A stretch of 64,000 nucleotides of DNA from JAQBQB01 sp963757185. Its GTDB lineage: Bacteria > Gemmatimonadota > Gemmatimonadetes > Gemmatimonadales > Gemmatimonadaceae. The stretch spans positions 124,001 to 188,000 of the forward strand of contig CAVWQI010000008.1 of NCBI GenBank assembly GCA_963757185.1, given 5' to 3'. Within the stretch, counting starts at the first letter, position 1; each line of letters starts with the position of its first letter. This document shows, in pieces, positions 46,008-53,858 of the stretch. The position numbers were made by a program, and so were the translations under genes. The notes under the pieces are model-generated. The model did no database searches. It was not told the DNA's origin and saw only the letters and a program-made list of their open reading frames with translations.

Positions 46008-46757
46008 TCAGTCCGCCAGTTTCATGCCGTGCGTGCCCACGGGTTCCCCCGTGAGGGAGCAGAAACTGTACGGCGCGCGCGGCCCGATGAGGAGGAAGCG
46101 GAATTCGCCGTCGGCCTTCACCGCACGCAACGCGCGCCGGTACTGGCGAATCGAGGCGCGCGCGATCAGGTGGGAGATGGTGCGGAGCGGCAGCCGGGTG
46201 ACCTGATCGTGGGAGGCGGAGCGTACAACCCAATCCTGTGTTGCCGCATCGAGTTGGGCGGCGAGCTCGTCAAGAGCCGATCGAACCGCGCCCGTCGCGT
46301 CTTCTCGCGCCCGGAGCGCCTCGAGGTAGCGGCGGCCCGTGCCCGAGGAGTCGAGGTCGAACATCTCGGGAAGCACCGGCTGGAGATCGCGGAGCATGCG
46401 CCGCGTGGACGGCGTGAGCACGAGCGTCATCTCGACGAAGCCCTGGACCGTCGTCACGAGCCGCTCGACCGATGCCGCTCGACTCGACAGAGCGTCGCGG
46501 CACGCGGCATCGTCGGCGAACCGCTGTCCAAACCGCGCCGGCACCGGCGTCGACCCCATCTCGAGCGCCGCCTCGACGACCGCGTCGTGAGCGCGAACAC
46601 CCTCGACAGAAACCGGGACGTCGCGTTCCACGTCGCTCACCCAGGCGACGACGCCGTCCACCGGAATGGCTCGCACGCGGGCGCCGGCGACGCCGCTCAG
46701 GCCGTCCGGCAACTCCCGCTCGTCCTGCGGAAGGACGCAGTAGAGGTGCGTCTTCAT
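46008..46757 (-). CDS. gvpF/L: GvpF/GvpL family gas vesicle protein (copy 2)
   Basis: 249-residue two-domain GvpF/L protein that interacts with GvpA during assembly. Visible family features are the N-terminal YCVLP, the strand GVVAWVSDVE, HDAVVEAALEMGSTPVPARFGQRFAD (the conserved PVRFG-like motif), and the C-terminal RFLLIGPRAPYSFC strand. Starts within the stop of the preceding gene (4-base ATGA overlap). Less similar to the other copy than expected for a recent duplication. Confidence 0.9.
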   Translation of the reverse strand: MKTHLYCVLPQDERELPDGLSGVAGARVRAIPVDGVVAWVSDVERDVPVSVEGVRAHDAVVEAALEMGSTPVPARFGQRFADDAACRDALSSRAASVERLVTTVQGFVEMTLVLTPSTRRMLRDLQPVLPEMFDLDSSGTGRRYLEALRAREDATGAVRSALDELAAQLDAATQDWVVRSASHDQVTRLPLRTISHLIARASIRQYRRALRAVKADGEFRFLLIGPRAPYSFCSLTGEPVGTHGMKLAD

Positions 46758-46984
46758 CGTGGGTTCGCGATCGGCGTCAATGCGGGACCATTTCGTTCGA
46801 TGCCGCGGCGTGTGACCGTTTCGACAGACGTGAGCAACACGCGGAGATCGACCAACAACAGGTCGATGTCCGCCACCGAGATCGTCACGGTGCCGCCGAT
46901 CACGAGACCCTTGTCGAGCACGTGGTTGAGCAAATCACCGAGTACCAGGTGGCCTTTGTCGATTTCATCATCTTCGCTGGTCAT
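46754..46984 (-). CDS. Small GvpA-family protein (GvpM/GvpS-like)
   Basis: 76 residues from the ATG at 46984; the longer frame upstream only shadows gvpF/L. It holds VLGDLLNHVLDKGLVIGGTVTISVADIDLLLVDLRVLLTSVET, the GvpA fold core, with GGT in place of DAW. It overlaps the preceding gvpF/L gene by 17 bases and the following by four. Such short paralogues are thought to cap or nucleate vesicles. Confidence 0.85.
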   Translation of the reverse strand: MTSEDDEIDKGHLVLGDLLNHVLDKGLVIGGTVTISVADIDLLLVDLRVLLTSVETVTRRGIERNGPALTPIANPR

Positions 46985-47828
46985 GCGTTGGCACCGACCC
47001 GAACTCCCCCTCCCCGCCGTCGCCGCCGGCGAAATGATAGGGCGGCCACGGGCCGGTGAAGTCGAAGCGAAAGCCGCGCGCCCCATGCTGCTCGACGAGC
47101 GACGTCAGTGTCTGTTGAAACGCGATTAAACGATCGGGCGCGACGAGGAACGCGGCGTTGAGAACCATCGGTCCCCGTCCAGCCGCGTCGGTGACGCGTG
47201 GGATCGGCGATTTGACTCTATCGATGGTGTGGACCGCGAGAGCGCCGACGATGGCGTCGGCAATCTCCAACGTCACTCCGCGCATTTCCGCGCGCTTCGC
47301 GTCCTCGAGTTTACGCTCGAGCAGATAGCGCTGCCCCGGCGTCGCCGCGGCTGCCTTGCTCGCGAGATCGGCGAGGTGAGGACTGAACGCGGTCATCGAT
47401 TCCATCAATTCGGCGTCGACGCGGTAGACTCGCAACGCGTACTCGCGTCCCCGCGCGACTCGCTGGAGCGCCTCGGCCAGCTGCGGCGATCGCTCGCGCA
47501 ACATGCGCAGGACGGCGTCCGGCCCCGTGAACAGCGAGAACATCGGCAGCGGGACGACGGCGCCGCCGCCGCGGTCGCTGGCCCACGTCAGAACGCGGTC
47601 GTGAGCGACAGCGCGCGGGCTCATCCACTCGACGTCGGCCGTGCTCCGCTCCAACGACGCCGGAGCGTACACGTCGCCGTCCACCGCCGACGTCAACGCC
47701 GCGACGTCTTCGCACGGTTCGAGTGCGACGCGCGCGTCGTCCACGCCCAGCGGGGGAGGCGCCGACGCGAGGTCGATCGCCGAGGGGACGATGCCGTAGA
47801 CGTAGCAGACGTGTGTCGTGGAGGCCAT
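46968..47828 (-). CDS. gvpF/L: GvpF/GvpL family gas vesicle protein (copy 1)
   Basis: 286-residue GvpF/L protein. Features: N-terminal CYVYGIVP, HDRVLTWASDRGGGAVVPLPMFSLF (the conserved VP-MRFGT-type strand is modified to LPMFSLF), GREYALRVYRV, QRYLLERKLEDAKR and the C-terminal LVEQHGARGFRFDFTGPWPPYHFA, the most diagnostic GvpF/L block. Starts 11 bases after the stop of the ArsA-like gene. Confidence 0.92.
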   Translation of the reverse strand: MASTTHVCYVYGIVPSAIDLASAPPPLGVDDARVALEPCEDVAALTSAVDGDVYAPASLERSTADVEWMSPRAVAHDRVLTWASDRGGGAVVPLPMFSLFTGPDAVLRMLRERSPQLAEALQRVARGREYALRVYRVDAELMESMTAFSPHLADLASKAAAATPGQRYLLERKLEDAKRAEMRGVTLEIADAIVGALAVHTIDRVKSPIPRVTDAAGRGPMVLNAAFLVAPDRLIAFQQTLTSLVEQHGARGFRFDFTGPWPPYHFAGGDGGEGEFGSVPTHDQRR

Positions 47829-47838
47829 TCGAAAACAC

Positions 47839-49719
47839 TCAAGCCGTAGAACGCACCTCGCGCCAGGAGCGCGACCATCTCCGCAGCGCCGCGACGCCGA
47901 CCGGCGGCGGGCGCGTCTCTGTGGCGCAAACTTGGCGCGCGGCCACGAACTGAGGAAGAGGGTCGACCGCGCGCTTGCTTCGATTCCAGACGAGCGCGAT
48001 CACGTCACAATCGCGTTGGCGCACCGCGCGGGCGAGCCGGCGCGTCTGCGCGCGCACCACCGGCTCGTCGAGCGTGACGAGCATCACGCCCGCGCGTTCG
48101 CGATCGCGCAGCAAGCCGTCGAGCGCCCGCGTTCGCTTCGCGAATTCGAGGAGCTCGGCCGCCGCGTCGCCGAGCCCGACGACGTCGCGATAGTCGAGCA
48201 TCAGGCGCATCAAACGATGACTCCAATCGAGCGCGATCGCGGGCATCTCGAGCAATCGGAGCAAGTGGCCCGTCGGCGCGGGGTCGACGACGATGCGCGC
48301 GAATCGCCCGGCGGCCAGCTCGTCACCGAGGACGGAGAGCGCGAACAGCTCGTCGACGCCGGGCGGCGCGAGCGCGAGGAGGTCGCGCATCACCGCGCGA
48401 TCGCGAGCGACGTCCGCGCCGCGCGCCACGACCGCGCCGAACATCGCATCGATCTGCGTCTGATACCGGTCTCGCGCCGATGCAAACGCCGCCGCCGCGT
48501 CGAGTTGGAGCGCGGTGAGCCGCGGGACGCCGCTCACGCGCCGCTCGACACTCCACGCCGCTTGATCGGCATCGCCAAGGGCGTCGGCGATGGACGCCGC
48601 CGGATCGGTCGATACGATGAGAACGGGTTCGTCGCCCGCGTCGGCCGCAGCGATGGCCAACGCGCAGGACACAGTGGTCTTCCCGACGCCGCCCTTGCCG
48701 CCGACGATCGTCAGCGGCCGCACGAGGCCGTCGAGCTCCACGCCGCGCGTCGGCCGCGGCACTCGCGCGGCCGGCTTTCGGAGAGGCGGTGGCTGCCGCG
48801 CCGGCGTCGTCGTGGACGCGTCGATCGCCGCCGAGACCTCGCCGATCCCCCGCGGGGGCGCCGAGCGCCGCGGGACGATCCATCGCGGAATCGACGCGTC
48901 GATCGAGCGGAATGCCTTCCGTGGGTCGTCGTCGTGTTTCGGCGCGGCGTTCACCACCAGAGCGGCGACCGCGACGCCGAGCGCGCGAAGGGCGTCGACG
49001 TAGCGCTCCGTCTCGAGCGCCACGACCGGCTCGGCCCGCGCGATGACGACGGCCGCCAACGACGTGTGGTCGGAGAGCACGCGCTTCAACTCGCCGACGC
49101 GCGATCGCATCTCGTCGAGGAACGCGTCCGCCGCGTCGCGCTTGTATCGGTGGGTCAAAGCGCTCACGACGAAACGGTGCTTGTCCTGCATCGACTCCAG
49201 TACGTCGAGAAGCGCGCGAAAGGTGTCCGGCAGCGCGAGCAGGCGAAGCGTGTGTCCCGTCGGCGCGGTGTCGACGACGACTCGCGCCGGCCGGTCCGCG
49301 GGAGACGCGGCGATCACGTCGGCGAGGGCGAGCAGCGCGAAAATCTCGTCGGCACCGGGGAGCGCCGCGTCCACCAAGCCGTCGATCTCCGCGCGGGCGA
49401 GATAGGTGCCGCGGTCGACGATCTCCGTGATCACCCCGCGCCACCGCGTCAGGAATTCTCGGCGCAGTTCCGCGGCATCGAGTTGGCGAGCCTGAAGCCG
49501 GGGTGCGCCGCGCACGGGCCGGGCCGCGCCGCCGACAGGCGCGCCGATGACGTCGCCCAGAGCGGCCGCCGGATCGGTGGAGACGACGAGCGTCTTCTCG
49601 CCGCGCCGCGCGAACGCGGCGCCGAGTCCGACCGCGAATGTCGTCTTGCCGACGCCGCCTTTCCCGGCGACGAGCACGATTGCAGGGAGGTTGTCGAGCA
49701 GCGAGTCGAGCGCGCTCAC
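47839..49719 (-). CDS. Tandem ArsA/Get3-family ATPase in the gas vesicle cluster
   Basis: Two ArsA-type ATPase halves in one 626-residue protein. Half 1 (1-300) has deviant Walker A GKGGVGKT at 19-26, VSTDPAA and DTAPTGHTLRLL at 150-161; half 2 (330-626) has GGKGGVGKTT at 340-349, VSTDPAA and DPAPTGHLLRLL near 479-490. The TAPTGH block separates ArsA/Get3 from MinD and ParA proteins. The arsenite-binding Cys triad of true ArsA is not seen, and no arsB lies near, so a pump role is unlikely. The gene overlaps gvpG by four bases and precedes gvpF/L by 11, so it belongs to the vesicle run. Get3-like chaperoning of hydrophobic GvpA is a fitting guess, not shown. Confidence 0.9.
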   Translation of the reverse strand: MSALDSLLDNLPAIVLVAGKGGVGKTTFAVGLGAAFARRGEKTLVVSTDPAAALGDVIGAPVGGAARPVRGAPRLQARQLDAAELRREFLTRWRGVITEIVDRGTYLARAEIDGLVDAALPGADEIFALLALADVIAASPADRPARVVVDTAPTGHTLRLLALPDTFRALLDVLESMQDKHRFVVSALTHRYKRDAADAFLDEMRSRVGELKRVLSDHTSLAAVVIARAEPVVALETERYVDALRALGVAVAALVVNAAPKHDDDPRKAFRSIDASIPRWIVPRRSAPPRGIGEVSAAIDASTTTPARQPPPLRKPAARVPRPTRGVELDGLVRPLTIVGGKGGVGKTTVSCALAIAAADAGDEPVLIVSTDPAASIADALGDADQAAWSVERRVSGVPRLTALQLDAAAAFASARDRYQTQIDAMFGAVVARGADVARDRAVMRDLLALAPPGVDELFALSVLGDELAAGRFARIVVDPAPTGHLLRLLEMPAIALDWSHRLMRLMLDYRDVVGLGDAAAELLEFAKRTRALDGLLRDRERAGVMLVTLDEPVVRAQTRRLARAVRQRDCDVIALVWNRSKRAVDPLPQFVAARQVCATETRPPPVGVAALRRWSRSWREVRSTA

Positions 49720-50027
49720 TCCGTTTGGTCGTCTCGGTCTTCGCGCGGCACGCGGACCGGACCGCCGCTCGTTCCCTTACCCAAGCGCTCGCGCCACGCG
49801 CGCACCTCTCGCAATCGCGTCATCAACTCGGCCTCGCGGCGCACATACTCGGCATCATCGATGTCGCCGAGCTCCAGGCGCAACTGGAGCTCCATCAGCT
49901 CCTGCTTCACCGGCGTGTCGTCGGTGAGCTCCTCCTCGACGACCGTCTGGACCTTACCGAGTGACCAGCGAATGCCGGCGATGGGGCCGGCAACGGGAAA
50001 GAGGAGAATCTTCGACAGAAGTCCCAT
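49716..50027 (-). CDS. gvpG: Gas vesicle protein GvpG
   Basis: 103-residue accessory protein. The hallmark start is MGLLSKILLFPVAGPIAGIRWSLGKVQTVVEEE, then a helical region with LMELQLRLELGDIDDAEYVRREAELM. GGGAGGG lies four bases before the ATG. Its end overlaps the ArsA-like start (ATGA). GvpG typically binds GvpA and GvpF during assembly. Confidence 0.93.
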   Translation of the reverse strand: MGLLSKILLFPVAGPIAGIRWSLGKVQTVVEEELTDDTPVKQELMELQLRLELGDIDDAEYVRREAELMTRLREVRAWRERLGKGTSGGPVRVPREDRDDQTE

Positions 50028-50042
50028 CGGGCCCTCCCGCGT

Positions 50043-50723
50043 TCACGCGAACGCGACGCGGCGCGACACCGCCGGCCACAACTCCGTCTGCGGCAGCTCC
50101 CCCTCCAACTGCTGTCGCACGCGCGCCGAGATCTCGTCCACCGCCGAGGCGTCGGCGACGAGATCGTATTCACGCACGTCTATGAACAGCACGGGACAGT
50201 GCCGAAAGTGCGCGATCCAGCGCTCGTATCGCTCGTGGAGTGAACGCCAATACTCCGGCGCCACTTCCTTTTCGCTCGGGCGTCCGCGCATGGCGATGCG
50301 GTCGGTGATGACGTCGAGCGGTCCCTGGAGATAGATCAGCAAGCGCGGCGGGCGCGCGGCGGGCGAATGGAGCAGCTCGGCGTAGAGCCGCCGATAGAGC
50401 GTCCACTCGTCGGACGTCATGTATCCCTGCTCGAACAGACCGCGCGCGAAGATCTCGGCGTCCTCGTACCAGGTGCGGTCGAGGACCCAACTGCCGCCGA
50501 GGCCGCGCATGCGTCGCATTGAGGCGAAGCGCGTCGCGAGGAAGTGAAGCTGGAGATGCATCGCGTACGTGTGCATCTCCTCTTCGCCGGCGTAGAAGCT
50601 CTCCAGCCACGGGTTCTCCGCGTCGACGCTCTCGAGGGCCATCTGCAGACCGAAGCGCGCGGCGAGCGCGCGAGAGAGCGTTGTCTTGCCCGTGCCGACC
50701 ATGCCGGCGACGCCGAGAAGCAT
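50043..50723 (-). CDS. Deoxynucleoside kinase family protein
   Basis: 226-residue P-loop kinase of the dNK/dGK-dAK family, which phosphorylates deoxynucleosides. P-loop GMVGTGKTTLS (residues 7-17), ESVDAENPWLESFYAGEEEMHTYAMHLQLHFLATRF, which matches the substrate-binding ENP-L-FY block, and DRTWYEDAEIFA, the DRS-E-type catalytic motif. The lid Arg lies in RIAMRGRPSEKEV. It starts the gas vesicle run, with gvpG beginning 15 bp after its stop. A vesicle role for a dNK is not known; it could simply be carried on the same transcript. Confidence 0.9.
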   Translation of the reverse strand: MLLGVAGMVGTGKTTLSRALAARFGLQMALESVDAENPWLESFYAGEEEMHTYAMHLQLHFLATRFASMRRMRGLGGSWVLDRTWYEDAEIFARGLFEQGYMTSDEWTLYRRLYAELLHSPAARPPRLLIYLQGPLDVITDRIAMRGRPSEKEVAPEYWRSLHERYERWIAHFRHCPVLFIDVREYDLVADASAVDEISARVRQQLEGELPQTELWPAVSRRVAFA

Positions 50724-50728
50724 TCGCC

Positions 50729-50757
50729 AACTTACTGCAAAATGGCGGCGGGTTCAA
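50729..50757 (-). promoter_or_regulatory. Candidate promoter of the gas vesicle run
   Basis: Read on the minus strand: TTGAAC (50752-50757), 17-bp spacer, TAAGTT (50729-50734). The ATG of the kinase gene follows within about 6 bases, so a transcript from here would be leaderless. Read-through from the Rieske genes is also possible. Confidence 0.35.
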
Positions 50758-50777
50758 ACGCCGAAAACGTTACGGCG

Positions 50778-51224
50778 CTACTCGACGGTCAGCGTGCCCG
50801 CGGCCGGATCGAAGGCCGTGTTCAACTGGAGCAACGGCTCGGTCGCCGGCCCGCGGATCACGGCGCCGCTCGCTGAGAAGAGTGATCCGTGGCACGGACA
50901 GTCGAACAAGTTATTCACGACGTCCGCGTCGCACTGCTCGTGCGTGCAGATGCGCGACAACCCGAGAAAGGTCGCGTCGCCCGTTCGCACCACCGCGCGC
51001 TCGTGACCGATGTCGACGATCTTGCCGACCGTTGCCAAGCCGGGGAACTGCGAGATCGTGATCGTGATCGGACCACCGACGGGAGCATTCGGATCGCCGC
51101 CCGCTCCGCCGTGCGAGGGCGGGCCGATTTGACCATCGCCGCAGTCCACGGCGACGAGCGCGGCCGCCGCCACCGCGGCGCGGCTGAGGAACTGTCGTCG
51201 ATTGAAGCAGTCGATGCAGGACAT
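50778..51224 (-). CDS. Tat-exported Rieske [2Fe-2S] protein
   Basis: 148-residue periplasmic electron carrier. N-terminal twin-arginine signal NRRQFLSRAAVAAAALVAVDC; the terminal Cys (VDC-GDG) could also be lipidated. The Rieske centre has ligands in CTHEQCDAD and CPCHGSLF, with the two outer Cys for the disulfide, giving C-x-H-xx-C ... C-x-C-H. This matches standard Rieske ferredoxin-like sequences. Acts with the adjacent Rieske and membrane genes. Confidence 0.9.
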   Translation of the reverse strand: MSCIDCFNRRQFLSRAAVAAAALVAVDCGDGQIGPPSHGGAGGDPNAPVGGPITITISQFPGLATVGKIVDIGHERAVVRTGDATFLGLSRICTHEQCDADVVNNLFDCPCHGSLFSASGAVIRGPATEPLLQLNTAFDPAAGTLTVE

Positions 51225-51252
51225 TTGTCAGGTCCCGTTCAGCTTCACGCGC

Positions 51253-51804
51253 TCAGGTGAGAGACACGAACGCCGTCTTCCACTCGGCTTCGTCGTCGTC
51301 CTGCTGATAAGCTTTGTCGAGGTTGACCACGACGTTGTTCGCGTCCTTGCGGATGGCGAGCCGGTCGAGCCCGCGCGTCGCGCGGCCGCTGTCCTTGATG
51401 TAGATGCCCTGCATGTCGAAGCGCGAGTGATGCTTGGGGCACTCGAACTGCTGATCCTTGTCCTGCCAGTGGAGCGCCGTGTTCTGGTGCGGACACGCCA
51501 GCGCGAACGCGTAGACTTTTCCCTGCCAGCGCGTCAGCATCACCTCGGCGTCTTTGTCGACCTGCACGCCGTCCTGCGCGGGAATCGGATAGGTCTTGTC
51601 TTCACGCCCGCCGCGCGTCGCCGAGATGAAATCGATGGGCGTGGCGAACGCGCGCGACGGCGCGGCGCCGAGAGCGACCAGAACACTTGCCGCGAGGAGG
51701 CCGGCGTCGCGCAAGAAGTCACGACGCGGAATGGCCGAGCAGCCGGCGCACGGGTCGTCGCCGGCGTTGGCGTCGAGGCAGGGATCGTTCGTACGTGAAG
51801 ACAT
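51253..51804 (-). CDS. Tat-exported Rieske protein, second type
   Basis: 183-residue protein with a twin-arginine signal (PRRDFLRDAGLLAASVLVALG) after a Cys-rich leader (CLDANAGDDPCAGC). The iron-sulfur site reads CPHQNT and CPKHHSRFD, i.e. C-x-H ... C-x-x-H without the disulfide Cys pair, the pattern of bacterial dioxygenase-type ferredoxins rather than the bc1 type. The two Rieske proteins next to each other thus differ in expected redox potential. Followed 28 bp later by the other. Confidence 0.9.
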   Translation of the reverse strand: MSSRTNDPCLDANAGDDPCAGCSAIPRRDFLRDAGLLAASVLVALGAAPSRAFATPIDFISATRGGREDKTYPIPAQDGVQVDKDAEVMLTRWQGKVYAFALACPHQNTALHWQDKDQQFECPKHHSRFDMQGIYIKDSGRATRGLDRLAIRKDANNVVVNLDKAYQQDDDEAEWKTAFVSLT

Positions 51805-51815
51805 CAGCTACAGAC

Positions 51816-52316
51816 TCAAGTCAGATTGACCAGTGATACACCGAGCACCGTGATCGTGAACCACAAACCGATGCTGGTGAGCGCGCGGAGACGCAAGCGA
51901 GCCCAATGCGGTGACTGTTCGTGCGGGTCGGCACGGAGCTCCGCCTCCGTGCGTACGATCACCAATCCGTTCACAAGTAATACGACGAACAGCGCCATCT
52001 TGGTCCAATAAATCCACGATCCGAAGAAGGTCTCGATATCGGCCGCGAGCATGCCGAGTCCGCTGATCACGACAATGGTGAGACCCGTGAGCACCCATCG
52101 GTGGACCGCCGCGAGTTCACGCATGGGAAACGCACGATCGGGTGCAGGTGCCCGCAGCGCGCGCAACGTCCCACGGTCAGCCGCGATGGCGAGACCGCCG
52201 GCCATCAGGACGCCGCCGATGTGCAGCGATTGAACGACCGTTTCGGCCATCTTGGAGTGACTGTAGAAATGGTTCCACGGCTTCAGCAGATGCACGACGA
52301 ATTCAGGGACGATCAT
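51816..52316 (-). CDS. Four-helix membrane protein, possible b-type cytochrome
   Basis: 166 residues, four hydrophobic helices (about 22-43, 65-90, 95-120 and 138-162). His residues open the first two helices (ETVVQSLHIGGVLMAGG and AAVHRWVLTGL) and could coordinate heme. It resembles small DUF-type cytochrome b561-like proteins but the family is not recognised. It lies 10 bp after the stop of the next membrane gene and 11 bp before the first Rieske gene, so it is one operon. Confidence 0.75.
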   Translation of the reverse strand: MIVPEFVVHLLKPWNHFYSHSKMAETVVQSLHIGGVLMAGGLAIAADRGTLRALRAPAPDRAFPMRELAAVHRWVLTGLTIVVISGLGMLAADIETFFGSWIYWTKMALFVVLLVNGLVIVRTEAELRADPHEQSPHWARLRLRALTSIGLWFTITVLGVSLVNLT

Positions 52317-52326
52317 CTCGAATTGA

Positions 52327-53010
52327 TTATTTGTTCCAAATCTTCATTGCCGTTCCGCTCAGCACCGTAACGCCCATCGAAATTAGCGCCACCTGGTGAT
52401 GCAGGTGACGCGCCGAGTTGCTGGTTTCGGCGTCGTTGGAGAGCTTCGCCCCCGTGTACGAGAACGCGGCATCGCACGCGATCATTGTAAATGCGTGGAC
52501 CGTGCGAAGAGCGCGGTGCTGAGATAGCGCCCTCGAATCCCACCAATTCCACAGGCCGGTGACCGTATTCACCGTGAACATCCCGGCGAGCGCCGTCGCG
52601 CCGGCGCGGTGCGTAACCTTCGCCCATTCCGGCGCGGCGCGGCTTTCCTGAAGCAGCTGGTTGCCCGCGATCCACTGCGCCGCGAATACCGGGATCGTGG
52701 CGTACGCCGTATAACGATGGATCGTGAGCCGCCGCGAGTACCAGTCGCTGATCTGAATGGCGCGAGGTCTGGTTCGTGGGGGCGGCGTATCGATCGGAAT
52801 GCGCATGAAACGCAGAAGGCCCGTGTCCGCCCGTGCGGGTTCCCCGGACACCGACACCGCGATCGCGGAATCGATCGCAACCGGTGCTTGACGAGCCGCT
52901 GTCGAGCCGACCACGCTGGCGATCAGGAACGCTTCGAGCACTATCAAGGGTCTTCCCGGACCAGAGTAGGCAAGGGTCGCGAAGGAGTATCGCCGGCCCC
53001 ATCGATCCAA
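52327..53010 (-). CDS. Membrane protein with His-bearing helices, possible b561-like heme protein
   Basis: 227 residues. A first hydrophobic segment (LIVLEAFLIASVVG) acts as signal or anchor. Four later helices each carry one or more His at their start: TIHRYTAYATIPVFAAQW, VTHRAGATALAGMF, TVHAFTMIACDAAF and ARHLHHQVALISMGVTVLSG. Paired His on a four-helix bundle is the usual b-heme layout. Family is not recognised. First gene of the run leading to the Rieske proteins; divergent from 53244. Confidence 0.7.
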   Translation of the reverse strand: MDRWGRRYSFATLAYSGPGRPLIVLEAFLIASVVGSTAARQAPVAIDSAIAVSVSGEPARADTGLLRFMRIPIDTPPPRTRPRAIQISDWYSRRLTIHRYTAYATIPVFAAQWIAGNQLLQESRAAPEWAKVTHRAGATALAGMFTVNTVTGLWNWWDSRALSQHRALRTVHAFTMIACDAAFSYTGAKLSNDAETSNSARHLHHQVALISMGVTVLSGTAMKIWNK

Positions 53011-53243
53011 TCAACCAACTTCGCCGTCCTCACGTTCCCACGCCTGCGATTCGCGCCCAAACCTCAATCTCCGCATTAGGTTTCCGCGCGCCTCCACCGC
53101 TCACCCGCTCGCGCTCCGCGCTTTCCGATTCAATGAGCCCAAAATGACGCAAGCGAGCGCGCAGGATCCGGATTCCATGCTCGACGCCGCCTCTCCGCCG
53201 ACCGTGCTCGACGGCGGGCGGAGACGGAGCCGACGAATGGCTG

Positions 53244-53858
53244 TTGCTGGTGGATCAAGTGTGCCACGGTATTCATCACGCATTGAACAACCGAATCGGG
53301 TCATTGTCGGCTCTTCTCGAGCTGACACGCCTTGGCGACCTCCCGCCAAACGACCCGGCCTTCGCGACTCTGGCCACGGAACTGACACGCCTCGAGGACT
53401 GCTCCCGGGCGGTCCGGCTGCTACCTCGCGCCGCCTTCGGCGAAGAGCCGCTCATCGTGGATGACGTGCTCGCCGATGTCCTCGCGGTCCACACGTTCCT
53501 ACACGACCTGCGCGACACGCCGTTCACGATCACGCCAACGCGCTTCGTCGAGCCGGTGCGCGCCGAGCGGTGGGCGCTCGTTCGAACGCTCGTGCTGATC
53601 CTGGCCGACGCAAAACGCCTCGCGAAGACGGTCCGCGCCTCGGTCCACGCCACGATCGAATCCGACGACCGATGGGTGCGGATCGAATTCCGCGTCGGGC
53701 CTCAGGCTGTCAGCGAAATCCCGACGCCATCGCGCGCGCCCTACGCCGAACGCCTTTCGGCATTGCTGGGCGGGAGCGTCGATCGGCGGGAAGGGCTTGT
53801 CGAGCTCCGCGTCCCGACGCTCAAGACGCGCCGGGCCGCGGATCAGCGCTCAGCTTGA
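53244..53858 (+). CDS. Histidine phosphotransferase/degenerate kinase-like protein, apparent 5' frameshift
   Basis: 204 residues from a TTG. The N-terminus has a helical dimerisation-like motif with a candidate phospho-His (CHGIHHALNNRIGSLSALLEL), then a second helix and a domain resembling a catalytic-less ATPase fold, as in ChpT-type phosphotransferases. No N-box or G-boxes are visible. A better start may be the ATG at 53144, whose frame gives a plausible 25-residue leader (MTQASAQDPDSMLDAASPP) and joins this frame by one base near 53211-53222. The 3' end overlaps the convergent FlgN-like gene by nine bases. Confidence 0.65.
   Translation: MLVDQVCHGIHHALNNRIGSLSALLELTRLGDLPPNDPAFATLATELTRLEDCSRAVRLLPRAAFGEEPLIVDDVLADVLAVHTFLHDLRDTPFTITPTRFVEPVRAERWALVRTLVLILADAKRLAKTVRASVHATIESDDRWVRIEFRVGPQAVSEIPTPSRAPYAERLSALLGGSVDRREGLVELRVPTLKTRRAADQRSA

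Noticed and set aside
47839..49719. Arsenite pump ATPase ArsA
   Set aside because: Two ArsA halves are present, but no arsB, arsR or arsD lies near and the Cys triad is not seen; the gvp context argues for another role.
47818..50334. 838-residue open frame on the plus strand
   Set aside because: Opposite the ArsA, gvpG and dNK genes, which have clear motifs; the plus-strand protein has none.
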